Shown: positions 47,460 to 54,993 of the stretch, in pieces
Numbering within the stretch: the first letter of the stretch is position 1
Layout: each line of letters opens with the position of its first letter
Assembly: GCF_008365275.1 (NCBI RefSeq)
Contig: NZ_CP043504.1
Coordinates: forward strand, 1,612,001-1,676,000
Origin: Protaetiibacter larvae
Lineage (GTDB): Bacteria; Actinomycetota; Actinomycetes; Actinomycetales; Microbacteriaceae
Length of the DNA stretch: 64,000 nucleotides
Direction: 5' to 3'
The notes under the pieces: model-generated
Told to the model about the DNA's origin: nothing
Seen by the model: the letters and a program-made list of their open reading frames with translations, nothing else
Database searches by the model: none
Translations under genes and position numbers: made by a program

Positions 47460-47465
47460 TAGACA
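47460..47465 (+). promoter_or_regulatory. -10 element (TAGACA) for the DUF308-lipase gene
   Basis: TAGACA lies 6 nt before the GTG at 47472; the last base differs from TANNNT. Confidence 0.35.
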
Positions 47466-47471
47466 GGGGGT

Positions 47472-49274
47472 GTGGTGCGTCTCGGCGGATGGTTCTCGCG
47501 GCTCCCGCGATGGGCGCGCGCGATCGTCGGCATCCTCGCGATCGCCCTCGGGGCGGTCATCATCTCCCGCCCGACCACCTCGCTCGACCTGCTCGCCTGG
47601 CTCATCGGGGCCGGTCTCGTGCTCTCGGGCGCACTCGAGCTGATCGCGCGGGCGGAGGCGGCGGACCCGGACGCCGACGACGCGGTGCCGAGTCGGTGGC
47701 AGCTGGTGAAGGCGATCGTCTGGGTCGTCGCGGGCGTCCTGGTGCTCGTGCTGCCGGGCCTCACCGTGCGACTCGTGGCGGTGATCGTGGGCGTCGCGCT
47801 CATCGTGAACGGCGTGCTGTCGATCGCCGCAGGCTTCCGCGGCCGGATCACCCTGGATGCCCGCATCGCGTCCTTCGCCTTCGGCGCCGCGGGGATCGTC
47901 TTCGGCGTGCTCGCGCTCGTCTGGCCCGACATCACTCTGCTGATCGTCGCGGTCGTGTTCGGCGCGCGGCTCGTCATGGCGGGGCTCGTGGAGCTCTGGC
48001 ACGCGATCCGCGGGCGACGCTCGACGCGCCCGCAGACGGACGTCGACGCCCCGCCCCGCGGATGGCGGCGCTGGGCGCGCACGATCGCCGCGGTGCTCGC
48101 GCTCGCGCTCGCGGCGGGCGCCGCCTCGGTGAGCGGCAGTCTGCTGCAGGGGTCGCCCGTCGTCGACGAGTTCTACGCGCCGCCGCGCGTGGTGCCGGAC
48201 GAACCGGGCCAGCTGATCCGCTCCGAGCCGTTCACCCGCGATGTGCCGTCGAACGCGCTCGGCTGGCGCATCCTCTACACGACCACCCGGGGCGACGGCA
48301 GCGCAGCGGTCGCGAGCGGCATCGTCGTGGTGCCGCGCGACGGTGACGGGGCGTGGCCGGTCATCGACTGGACGCACGGCACGACCGGTTTCGCGGAGAA
48401 CTGCGCGCCGTCGCTCGCCGAGCATCCCTTCGAATCGGGCGCCCTCTTCGTGCTCGACCAGGTGATCGACAACGGCTGGGCGCTCGTCGCGAGCGACTAC
48501 ATCGGCCTCGGCACCCGCGGCCCGCACCCGTACCTGATCGGGCCCGACACGGGCCACGCGGCGCTCGACGCCGCACGCGCGGCGCGGCAGCTGTCGGCCG
48601 CGCGCCTCGGCGACGTCCATGTGGTGTGGGGGCACTCGCAGGGCGGCGCGGGAGCACTCTGGACGGGCGCGCTCGCCGAGGAGTACGCCCCCGAACTCGA
48701 CATCGCGGGCGTCGCCTCGCTCGCACCGGCGAGCGACCTGCCCGCGCTCGTGCGGCACCTGCCCGAGATCACCGGTGGCAGCGTGTTCGCCTCCTACGTC
48801 ATCGCCGCGTACACCGCGATCTATCCCGACGTGAACGCGCGCGACTTCGTGCGGCCCGGGGCGCGGGTCACCGTGGAGCAGATGGCGCGGCGCTGCCTCG
48901 CGGAACCGGGCGTGTTCGTGTCGGTGCTCAACGCGCTCGCGCTGTCGCGGGACCCGGAGATCTTCTCTCAGGACCCGACACAGGGGGTGCTCGGCGAACG
49001 GCTCGCACAGAACGTGCCGCCGCCGACGATCTCGGCCCCGCTGCTGCTCGCGCAGGGCGCCGCCGATCCGCTCGTGATCCCCGCCGCCCAGAGGGCTTAC
49101 GCCGACGCCCTCTGCGCCGCGGGTCAACAGCTCGACTACCGCGATTTCGCGGGTCGCGACCATGTGGCGCTCGTGGAGCCCGACTCGCCGCTCATCCCGG
49201 AGCTGTTCCAATGGACGAAGGACCGCCTCGCGGGGGAGCCGGTCGAGACGGGGTGCGTCTTCAGCGAGCGATAG
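47472..49274 (+). CDS. DUF308 membrane domain fused to secretory-lipase-type hydrolase
   Basis: Residues 1-185 form six membrane helices with the HdeD/DUF308 pattern (A-I-V-G-I-L-A-I-A-L-G-A-V and L-V-L-S-G-A-L-E-L-I). Another helix near 200-222 leads to a C-terminal alpha/beta-hydrolase of the secretory lipase (LIP) type: W-T-H-G-T-T-G-F-A oxyanion region, nucleophile Ser389 in G-H-S-Q-G-G, and a late D/H pair (A-D-P-L-V-I and G-R-D-H-V-A-L). The hydrolase should be held outside the membrane. Fusion of these domains is unusual; LIP hydrolases are normally secreted alone. The frame is continuous, with no sign of frameshift. Confidence 0.85.
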   Translation: MVRLGGWFSRLPRWARAIVGILAIALGAVIISRPTTSLDLLAWLIGAGLVLSGALELIARAEAADPDADDAVPSRWQLVKAIVWVVAGVLVLVLPGLTVRLVAVIVGVALIVNGVLSIAAGFRGRITLDARIASFAFGAAGIVFGVLALVWPDITLLIVAVVFGARLVMAGLVELWHAIRGRRSTRPQTDVDAPPRGWRRWARTIAAVLALALAAGAASVSGSLLQGSPVVDEFYAPPRVVPDEPGQLIRSEPFTRDVPSNALGWRILYTTTRGDGSAAVASGIVVVPRDGDGAWPVIDWTHGTTGFAENCAPSLAEHPFESGALFVLDQVIDNGWALVASDYIGLGTRGPHPYLIGPDTGHAALDAARAARQLSAARLGDVHVVWGHSQGGAGALWTGALAEEYAPELDIAGVASLAPASDLPALVRHLPEITGGSVFASYVIAAYTAIYPDVNARDFVRPGARVTVEQMARRCLAEPGVFVSVLNALALSRDPEIFSQDPTQGVLGERLAQNVPPPTISAPLLLAQGAADPLVIPAAQRAYADALCAAGQQLDYRDFAGRDHVALVEPDSPLIPELFQWTKDRLAGEPVETGCVFSER

Positions 49275-49289
49275 CCGCGTGCGCGGCGC

Positions 49290-50018
49290 TCACCGGTCGA
49301 GCCTGCGGTGCAGGCGATCGACCACGCCGGCATCCACGCCCGCGGTCTCGAGGTAGCCCTGCACCGAGCCGTGCTCGGCGTCGATCCAGGCGAAGGTGTC
49401 GAGCAGTGCCGGCGCGGGGGAGCCGGTGAGCAGTTCACGGAGCTCGTCGCCGATCGTGGGGCGGTAGCGTGCCACCCGGCGCAGCATCGCCTCCGACCAT
49501 TCGCCGGCGAGGTTGCCTTCGCTGAGTGCGTAGTCGGCGACGACGCGCTCGGGTTCCACGTCGAGGGCGCGCAGGATGAGCGCCACGACGAGACCCGTGC
49601 GATCCTTGCCCGCGGTGCAGTGCACGACGACCGCGCCGTCCGCGTCGGCGACCGCGCGGATCGTCTCGCCGAGCTGCGCCCGGTGGTTCTCGAGGATCGA
49701 GCGGTACACGGAGCGGATGGTGAGCGTGGAGGGGTCCGTGCCGCGCCCGGCGCCGTGGATGGGGATCGCGCGATACTCGGCGCCCACCCCGCGCAGCCGG
49801 TCGCGGCCGCCGAAGCGGCGGTCGAAGTCGGAGCGCAGGTCGATCACGAGCCGCACGTCGAGCTCGGCGAGGGCGCGGCGGCCGGCGGGCGCCAGACGGT
49901 GCAGCGAGTCGGAGCGGTAGAGGCGGGCCTCGCGGATGAGGCCGGGGGCGACCGGGCGGAAGTTGTAGGTGCCGGGCAGCTCGATCCGCGTGCCGTGCGG
50001 GGTGGGATCGAGGCTCAC
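49290..50018 (-). CDS. Tyrosine-protein phosphatase (DSP/PTP-like, MptpB type)
   Basis: The 242-aa protein has the phosphatase loop H-C-T-A-G-K-D-R-T-G, with nucleophile Cys134 and Arg140; the Lys-Asp in the loop (C-x-x-G-K-D-R) is typical of MptpB-like enzymes that act on phosphotyrosine and phosphoinositides. The N-terminal D-L-R-S motif is conserved. The GTG start follows a -10 box by 6 nt. Cytoplasmic; targets unknown. Confidence 0.9.
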   Translation of the reverse strand: MSLDPTPHGTRIELPGTYNFRPVAPGLIREARLYRSDSLHRLAPAGRRALAELDVRLVIDLRSDFDRRFGGRDRLRGVGAEYRAIPIHGAGRGTDPSTLTIRSVYRSILENHRAQLGETIRAVADADGAVVVHCTAGKDRTGLVVALILRALDVEPERVVADYALSEGNLAGEWSEAMLRRVARYRPTIGDELRELLTGSPAPALLDTFAWIDAEHGSVQGYLETAGVDAGVVDRLHRRLDR

Positions 50019-50024
50019 CCCCCG

Positions 50025-50030
50025 ACTCTA
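50025..50030 (-). promoter_or_regulatory. -10 element (TAGAGT) for the phosphatase gene
   Basis: On the minus strand TAGAGT, 6 nt, then the GTG at 50018. Confidence 0.5.
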
Positions 50031-50144
50031 CGGCTCCCCGTTTTCGCCGCCGAGCGCGAGTGCCCTTACGCGACGAAGGTGAGCCGTGATCACCGGATCC
50101 TCCGGCCGCGTCGGCGACACCTGGATGCTCCACGAGGACGCGGT

Positions 50145-51260
50145 CTAGCGTCCGGCGAGCACCCGCTGCTCGAGGAGATCGGCGGCGACCGCGGCACCGC
50201 GCTGGGCGCGCAGCCGCTCCCCGGTGCGGGCGGCGGCGGCGCGGACCGCGTCGTCGGCGAGCAGTTCGCGCACGGTGTCCCGGATGCGTTCGACGGGCGC
50301 GGTGCGCGGCAGCACCCGCCCCAGCCCGGCCGTCTCGACCACGCCGCCGATGAGCCGCTGGTCGGAGGCCGGGTTCATCGGCAGCACGAGCAGCGGGATG
50401 CCGTGGGCCAGGGTCTTGAGGGTCGTCGAGTGGCCGCCGTGGCCGACCACGAGGTCGACGTGGGGGAGCAGTTCGGCGTGCGGCACCCGGCCGCGCACCT
50501 CGACGTTGGGCAGCGGCGCGAGCTCCCCCTCAAGGTCGACGCCGCCGGTGGTGACGATCGCCCGCACCGGCAACCCGCCGAGCGCCGCCACGATCCGTCG
50601 GTAGACCTCGAGCTGCCCGCTCTGCCACGCCGAGCTGAGGCTCACGAGCACGAGCGGCGGTGCGCCCGGCGTGCGCGATGCGGGCGGGGCGCCGGGTTCC
50701 GTGGTGCCGACCCAGTCGAACGCCGGCACATCGCTGCGCGACCCGGCGGGGTCGAGCTGACGGTCGGTGGGCAGGATCCGTGCCGCCGCCGCGCCCCACA
50801 GCGTCGCCGGGCGCATCCCGAAGGGCCGCATGAGCACATCCACGGGGCCGCGGGTGGCGCCGTCCGCCCAGAACGCGCCGAGCGAGTGGAACAGCACGAC
50901 CGTCGGCACCCCGCTGCGGAGTGCATGTTTGAGTGCGCGCAGCATGATGCCGTCGAGGATGACGGCATCCGGGCGACCCTCGGCGATCAATGCGCGCACC
51001 TCGCGCGTCACGGCAGCGCTCATGCCGAGCCGGGAGAGCGCCCGCAGCTGGCCGACGGTGCCCGTGGCGCGGGTGATGTCGACATCGTCGAACGACTGCA
51101 GCGGCACCTCGACCACCCCAGTGGGTTGCGGGTCGCCGGGCCGAGCGCGCACGCCCGCGAGCGTCACGCGATGCCCCCGACGCGCGAGCTCGTCCGCGAT
51201 GGCGAGGGCGGGCGGCACATTGCCGCCCACATCGCCGCCGATCATCAGGACCTCCGACAT
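50145..51260 (-). CDS. GT1-family (MGT-like) glycosyltransferase
   Basis: The 371-aa protein has the two-domain GT-B layout of macrolide/UDP-glycosyltransferases: V-P-P-A-L-A-I-A-D-E-L-A-R-R-G-H-R-V-T at the N-terminus, and a C-terminal donor site with V-G-H-G-G-H-S-T-T-L-K-T-L and P-L-L-V-L-P-M. It would transfer a sugar from a nucleotide donor to a small-molecule acceptor, which is unknown. The ATG start lies 6 nt after TAGGCT. It is the last core gene before the island. Confidence 0.88.
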   Translation of the reverse strand: MSEVLMIGGDVGGNVPPALAIADELARRGHRVTLAGVRARPGDPQPTGVVEVPLQSFDDVDITRATGTVGQLRALSRLGMSAAVTREVRALIAEGRPDAVILDGIMLRALKHALRSGVPTVVLFHSLGAFWADGATRGPVDVLMRPFGMRPATLWGAAAARILPTDRQLDPAGSRSDVPAFDWVGTTEPGAPPASRTPGAPPLVLVSLSSAWQSGQLEVYRRIVAALGGLPVRAIVTTGGVDLEGELAPLPNVEVRGRVPHAELLPHVDLVVGHGGHSTTLKTLAHGIPLLVLPMNPASDQRLIGGVVETAGLGRVLPRTAPVERIRDTVRELLADDAVRAAAARTGERLRAQRGAAVAADLLEQRVLAGR

Positions 51261-51266
51261 GCCGCG

Positions 51267-51272
51267 AGCCTA
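51267..51272 (-). promoter_or_regulatory. -10 element (TAGGCT) for the glycosyltransferase gene
   Basis: TAGGCT on the minus strand with 6 nt to the ATG at 51260. Confidence 0.5.
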
Positions 51273-51282
51273 GGGGAGCGTC

Positions 51283-51515
51283 GCCGATTCGGCTCGAGAC
51301 AACGAGAGAGGGCCGCCCGAAGGCGACCCTCTCTCGTGACGTCGGGCTGACAGGATTTGTCCCCACCGCCACCCCGAACGCGGCTTCGCCGCGCCCGGGG
51401 CCCCGTGGCGGCGTGGGCCCACCTGCTCGCAGGTGCAAGCCGATTCGGCTCGAGACAACGAGAGAGGGCCGCCCGAAGGCGACCCTCTCTCGTGACGTCG
51501 GGCTGACAGGATTTG
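51283..51515. repeat. 77-bp direct repeat at the island's left edge (att-like)
   Basis: Positions 51283-51359 and 51439-51515 are identical over 77 bp and separated by 79 bp of unrelated GC-rich DNA. Each copy includes a hairpin (GAGAGAGGG...CCCTCTCTC) and the minus-strand tRNA end GTCGGGCTGACAGGATTTG. Only the second continues into further tRNA sequence. Two attachment-site copies suggest successive integrations or a lost element. Confidence 0.85.
51459..51492 (-). terminator. Terminator of the ancestral tRNA-Pro gene
   Basis: Read on the minus strand, a 9-bp stem (GAGAGAGGG with CCCTCTCTC) follows the tRNA end and precedes GTTGTCTC. A second identical copy lies at 51303-51336. Confidence 0.6.
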
Positions 51516-51532
51516 AACCTGCGACCCCTTGG
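51498..51532 (-). other. 3' fragment of a tRNA-Pro gene (attachment-site remnant)
   Basis: On the minus strand the 35 nt read as 3' anticodon stem CCAAG, variable loop, T arm GCAGGTTCAAATCCTGT, acceptor strand CAGCCCG and discriminator A. This matches the 3' half of actinobacterial tRNA-Pro as recalled. No 5' half (acceptor, D arm, anticodon) follows to the right, so it is not a functional tRNA. The break at the anticodon loop is typical for tyrosine integrases. The intact tRNA should be at the far end of the island, outside the window. Confidence 0.75.
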
Positions 51533-51912
51533 AGAAATCCCTGGTCAGAGGGTTGTTTTCCGAAGTCCTGGACGCTCGCGGGTTCCCTGTTTCCGACTGG
51601 GAACCGGGCGGTTCACCTGATCCCGAGTGTAGATGATCCTTCCCAGTTGGCGCGGGACCATCAAGATGAGTAGCTGCGCAGCGAACTCTCCTGCCGAGAT
51701 CGCGGATCGTCTCCCCAGTACCCACGCTGCCGAGATCGAGGGGCGAACGGAACTGCGTTGGATAAGGCACCCCCGAACGGGGGCAACCTCACGCCTCCCC
51801 CACATTGCCGATTTCTCAGGAGTGTCCGCACCCTGCGGTAGCGTCGCAAGCGGGGAAGAAATCTATGCGCATTCCCGAAGAAGGGGCAGCCCGGAAAGGA
51901 GTCGAGAGCAGC
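51533..51912 (+). other. Island edge without recognised gene
   Basis: These 380 nt hold no convincing gene. There is a hairpin GGTTCCC (51581-51587) with GGGAACC (51599-51605), a possible -10 TAGCGT at 51839-51844 and the ribosome binding sequence AAAGGAG near 51895 for the next gene. Composition is less GC-biased than the core chromosome. Confidence 0.5.
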
Positions 51913-54900
51913 ATGGACGCACTCGCGAGTCCGGTGATCAACTCGCCGTATGACGAGCCCCTGCGCCATTTCGCCCTTGACGACTCCGGCCGTCCGACCG
52001 GCGAGATCACCGACACTCGCCGCCGCAGCGAGTTTTTCGTCCCGGTCCCGAAGCCGAAGAAGGGTAAGAAGGCAGCCGACGCCCAGCTCGCTTTCGACCT
52101 GATCGAGGAGAAAGTCGAGCGCAATGACGCCATCGACCAGCTCCGCGAAGAGCTCCGCCGCTGGCGGCAGCTCGGCTACCCTGGCGTCACCCCGATCAGC
52201 CGGAAGCTCCTCGAGCATTGGGCAGACCCGCAGAGGGAGAACCGCATCCTCTTCGCCCAGCGCGAGGCGGCAGAGACAGCGATCTACCTGGCGGAAGTGG
52301 CTGGCAAGGATAAGTACGCGAGCCGCATCGCCGCGCAGTGGCAGGACACCCTCGAGGCGCAGAACGCGACGCACAACTCCGGCCTGCCTCGCCGCGCGCT
52401 AAAAATGGCGACCGGCGCCGGCAAGACCGTGGTGATGTGCATGCTCATCGCCTGGCAGAGCCTGAACAAGTCGCACGCGCCACACGACGCTCGCTTCACG
52501 CAGCGGTTCCTCGTGGTCACGCCGGGCATCACGATCCGCGACCGGCTTCGAGTGCTGCAGCCCGGCGACCCGGGCAACTACTACGACGCGCGAGGCCTCG
52601 TCCCGCCGGACCTCCGCCAGCAGCTCAACGCCGCGGCGATCGCGATCGTGAACTACCACCAGTTCATGCCTCGCGACTCGAAGGAGATCAAAGGCATTGC
52701 ATCCGGCACCCGCAAGCTCCTGCTCGCGGGTAAGACCGAAGACCCCTTCAAGGAATCCCCGCAGGCTGTCATCCAGCGCGTGCTGAAGCAACTGCCGGGC
52801 AAGGGCGACGTCATCGTGCTGAACGACGAGGCGCACCACTGCTACCAGCCGCGCAACCCCGAGGACGATCTCGCCGACCTCGCGGGCGAGGACAAGAAGG
52901 ACGCGCTCGCTGCGAACGATGACGCGAAGGTCTGGTTCAAGGGCCTCGTCGACCTGCGCCGCTACAACGGCGTGAAGGCGATCTACGACCTCTCGGCCAC
53001 GCCGTTCTACCTCGCCGGCTCCGGCTGGTCGGAGGGGCTTATCTTCCCCTGGGTCGTCAGCGACTTCTCGCTGATGGACGCGATCGAGTCCGGCATCGTG
53101 AAGGTGCCGCGCCTGCCGGTCGACGACGACGCGGCCGGCGATCAGGTCAGCTACCTGCATCTCTACGACCAGATCAAGGACGACCCTGCGTGGCCGAAGA
53201 CGGTGAAGGCGGCGAAGGCGATCAGCCCGGCAGAGTGGGTGATGCCCGCCGTGCTCGAGGGCGCGCTCCGCAGCCTCTACAAGTCGTACGAGCGCGCCTA
53301 CCAGGGCTGGGAGCGAAACCTCAAGGACCAGGGCGAGCCGCCACCGGTGATGATCGTGGTCGCTCCTAATACGGTCGCCTCCAAGCTCATCTACGACTGG
53401 ATCGCCGGCTACGAGCTGACCGAAGGTGATCAGTCGAAGCAAGTCGATGGTCAGCTTCCGCTCTTCAGCAATGTCGACCACGGCACGCCGTTGTCACGGC
53501 CCCGCACGATCGTCGTCGACTCGAAGCAGCTCGAGTCCGGCGATGCAATGAACGCCGAGTTCAAGGACGCCGCCGCCGATGAAATCGAGCTCTTCAAGGC
53601 CGAGTACCGCAAGCAGCACGGCTCCGCCGAGGACATCACCGACGCTGATTTGCTCCGCGAAGTGATGAACACCGTCGGCAAGAAGGGCCGCCTCGGCGGC
53701 GATATCCGCTGTGTCGTCTCCGTCTCCATGCTCACCGAAGGCTGGGATGCGAATACGGTGACGCACATCCTCGGCGTCCGGCCCTTCCGAAGCCAGCTGC
53801 TGTGCGAGCAGGTCGTCGGCCGGGGTCTGCGCCGCCGCGACTACTCGGTCGACCCGGAGACCGGACTCTTCGGCGCCGAGTACTCGAACGTGTACGGCAT
53901 CCCGTTCTCCTTCATCCCCGGTGACGCGCCGACGACCGACCCGAAGCCGCTCGACCCGCCCACGCGCGTCCAGGCGCTCGAGTCTCGCGCCCATCTCGTT
54001 ATCGACTTCCCGCTCGTCGGCGGCTATCGGATCGAGATGCCGGACGTGCCGCTGATCTTCGACACGACGGCGGCCGCCTCGCTGACCATCGGCTCGCAGA
54101 CCGTGCCGAGCTGGGTCAAGAACGAGGGCATCGTCGGCGAAGGTGAGCAGATCGACGGCATCGCCGAGATCCGCGAGCAGGAGATCGCCTTCCGGGTCGC
54201 AAGTCGGGTGCTGAAGTCCTTCTTCACCAGCCAGGGCGATGCCCGGCCGTGGCTGTTTCCGCAGCTCGTCGACATCACGAAGCGGTGGCTCGCGGCGAAG
54301 CTGCACATCGAGTCCGGCTACTCGATCGGCTACTTGAGCCTGGCGGAGCCGCAGCAACTCGCCGCCGAGGCGATCTACCACGCAATCAGCCGCCTCGAGG
54401 ACGACACCGCGCGACGTACCCTCGTCCGCCCGATCCTCCGGAACCCGCCGATGGCGAGCACGGACGGCGTCTGGTTCGACACCCGGAAGAAGACCTTTGA
54501 GACGACCGGCTCGCATGTCTCCCACGTCACCCTCGATGGGAAGGACGGCAACGCCTGGGAGCGGCGGATCGCCTCGGTTTGCGAGACGCTCGTGCTGGAC
54601 GGCGAGCTGGCGAGCTACGTGAAGAACGACCACCTCGGATTCACGATCCCGTACGTACACAAAGGTCGTAGCCACGAGTACTGGCCGGACTTCCTGCTGC
54701 GCCTCGCACCAGTCGAGGACGAGGACCTCACTCGCACGCTGATCGTCGAGGTCTCCGGCAGTCAGAAGTCGCCCGGACCGACGAAGGAGAAGGCGCGCAC
54801 CGCCCGCGACTCCTGGTGCGCCGGAGTGAACAACCACGGCGGCTTCGGCCGCTGGGGCTATATCGAGCTTGGTAAGGCTGAAGTGGACGATGCCGAGCAC

Positions 54901-54993
54901 GTCCTTCGAGAGGCGCTCCGCCAGCATCGCGCCGACGCACCGATTGTCGGCGACCCCGACCTGCTCAGCCGCTTCATCCGAGAGGGAGTCTGA
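51913..54993 (+). CDS. Type III-like restriction enzyme Res (DEAD helicase-nuclease)
   Basis: The 1,026-aa protein is a superfamily 2 helicase: motif I T-G-A-G-K-T at 167-172, motif II D-E-A-H at 305-308, motif III S-A-T-P at 361-364, and motif VI G-L-R-R-R-D. The C-terminal nuclease has P-D-F-L-L (Asp926) and I-V-E-V-S-G-S-Q-K (Glu946), a PD-(D/E)xK-type site in which the usual Lys after Glu-x is Ser and a Lys lies farther on. The ATG at 51913 is chosen over upstream frames because of AAAGGAG 11 nt before it. Its stop overlaps the methyltransferase start (TGATG). Together they should cut unmodified foreign DNA. Confidence 0.9.
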   Translation: MDALASPVINSPYDEPLRHFALDDSGRPTGEITDTRRRSEFFVPVPKPKKGKKAADAQLAFDLIEEKVERNDAIDQLREELRRWRQLGYPGVTPISRKLLEHWADPQRENRILFAQREAAETAIYLAEVAGKDKYASRIAAQWQDTLEAQNATHNSGLPRRALKMATGAGKTVVMCMLIAWQSLNKSHAPHDARFTQRFLVVTPGITIRDRLRVLQPGDPGNYYDARGLVPPDLRQQLNAAAIAIVNYHQFMPRDSKEIKGIASGTRKLLLAGKTEDPFKESPQAVIQRVLKQLPGKGDVIVLNDEAHHCYQPRNPEDDLADLAGEDKKDALAANDDAKVWFKGLVDLRRYNGVKAIYDLSATPFYLAGSGWSEGLIFPWVVSDFSLMDAIESGIVKVPRLPVDDDAAGDQVSYLHLYDQIKDDPAWPKTVKAAKAISPAEWVMPAVLEGALRSLYKSYERAYQGWERNLKDQGEPPPVMIVVAPNTVASKLIYDWIAGYELTEGDQSKQVDGQLPLFSNVDHGTPLSRPRTIVVDSKQLESGDAMNAEFKDAAADEIELFKAEYRKQHGSAEDITDADLLREVMNTVGKKGRLGGDIRCVVSVSMLTEGWDANTVTHILGVRPFRSQLLCEQVVGRGLRRRDYSVDPETGLFGAEYSNVYGIPFSFIPGDAPTTDPKPLDPPTRVQALESRAHLVIDFPLVGGYRIEMPDVPLIFDTTAAASLTIGSQTVPSWVKNEGIVGEGEQIDGIAEIREQEIAFRVASRVLKSFFTSQGDARPWLFPQLVDITKRWLAAKLHIESGYSIGYLSLAEPQQLAAEAIYHAISRLEDDTARRTLVRPILRNPPMASTDGVWFDTRKKTFETTGSHVSHVTLDGKDGNAWERRIASVCETLVLDGELASYVKNDHLGFTIPYVHKGRSHEYWPDFLLRLAPVEDEDLTRTLIVEVSGSQKSPGPTKEKARTARDSWCAGVNNHGGFGRWGYIELGKAEVDDAEHVLREALRQHRADAPIVGDPDLLSRFIREGV

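Noticed and set aside
51498-51575. Intact tRNA gene on the minus strand
   Set aside because: Only the 3' anticodon stem, T arm and acceptor strand are present; no matching 5' acceptor, D arm or anticodon lies to the right.
51633-51953. A 106-residue open frame before the res gene
   Set aside because: It overlaps the res ribosome binding site and start, and has no recognisable domain or convincing initiation site.
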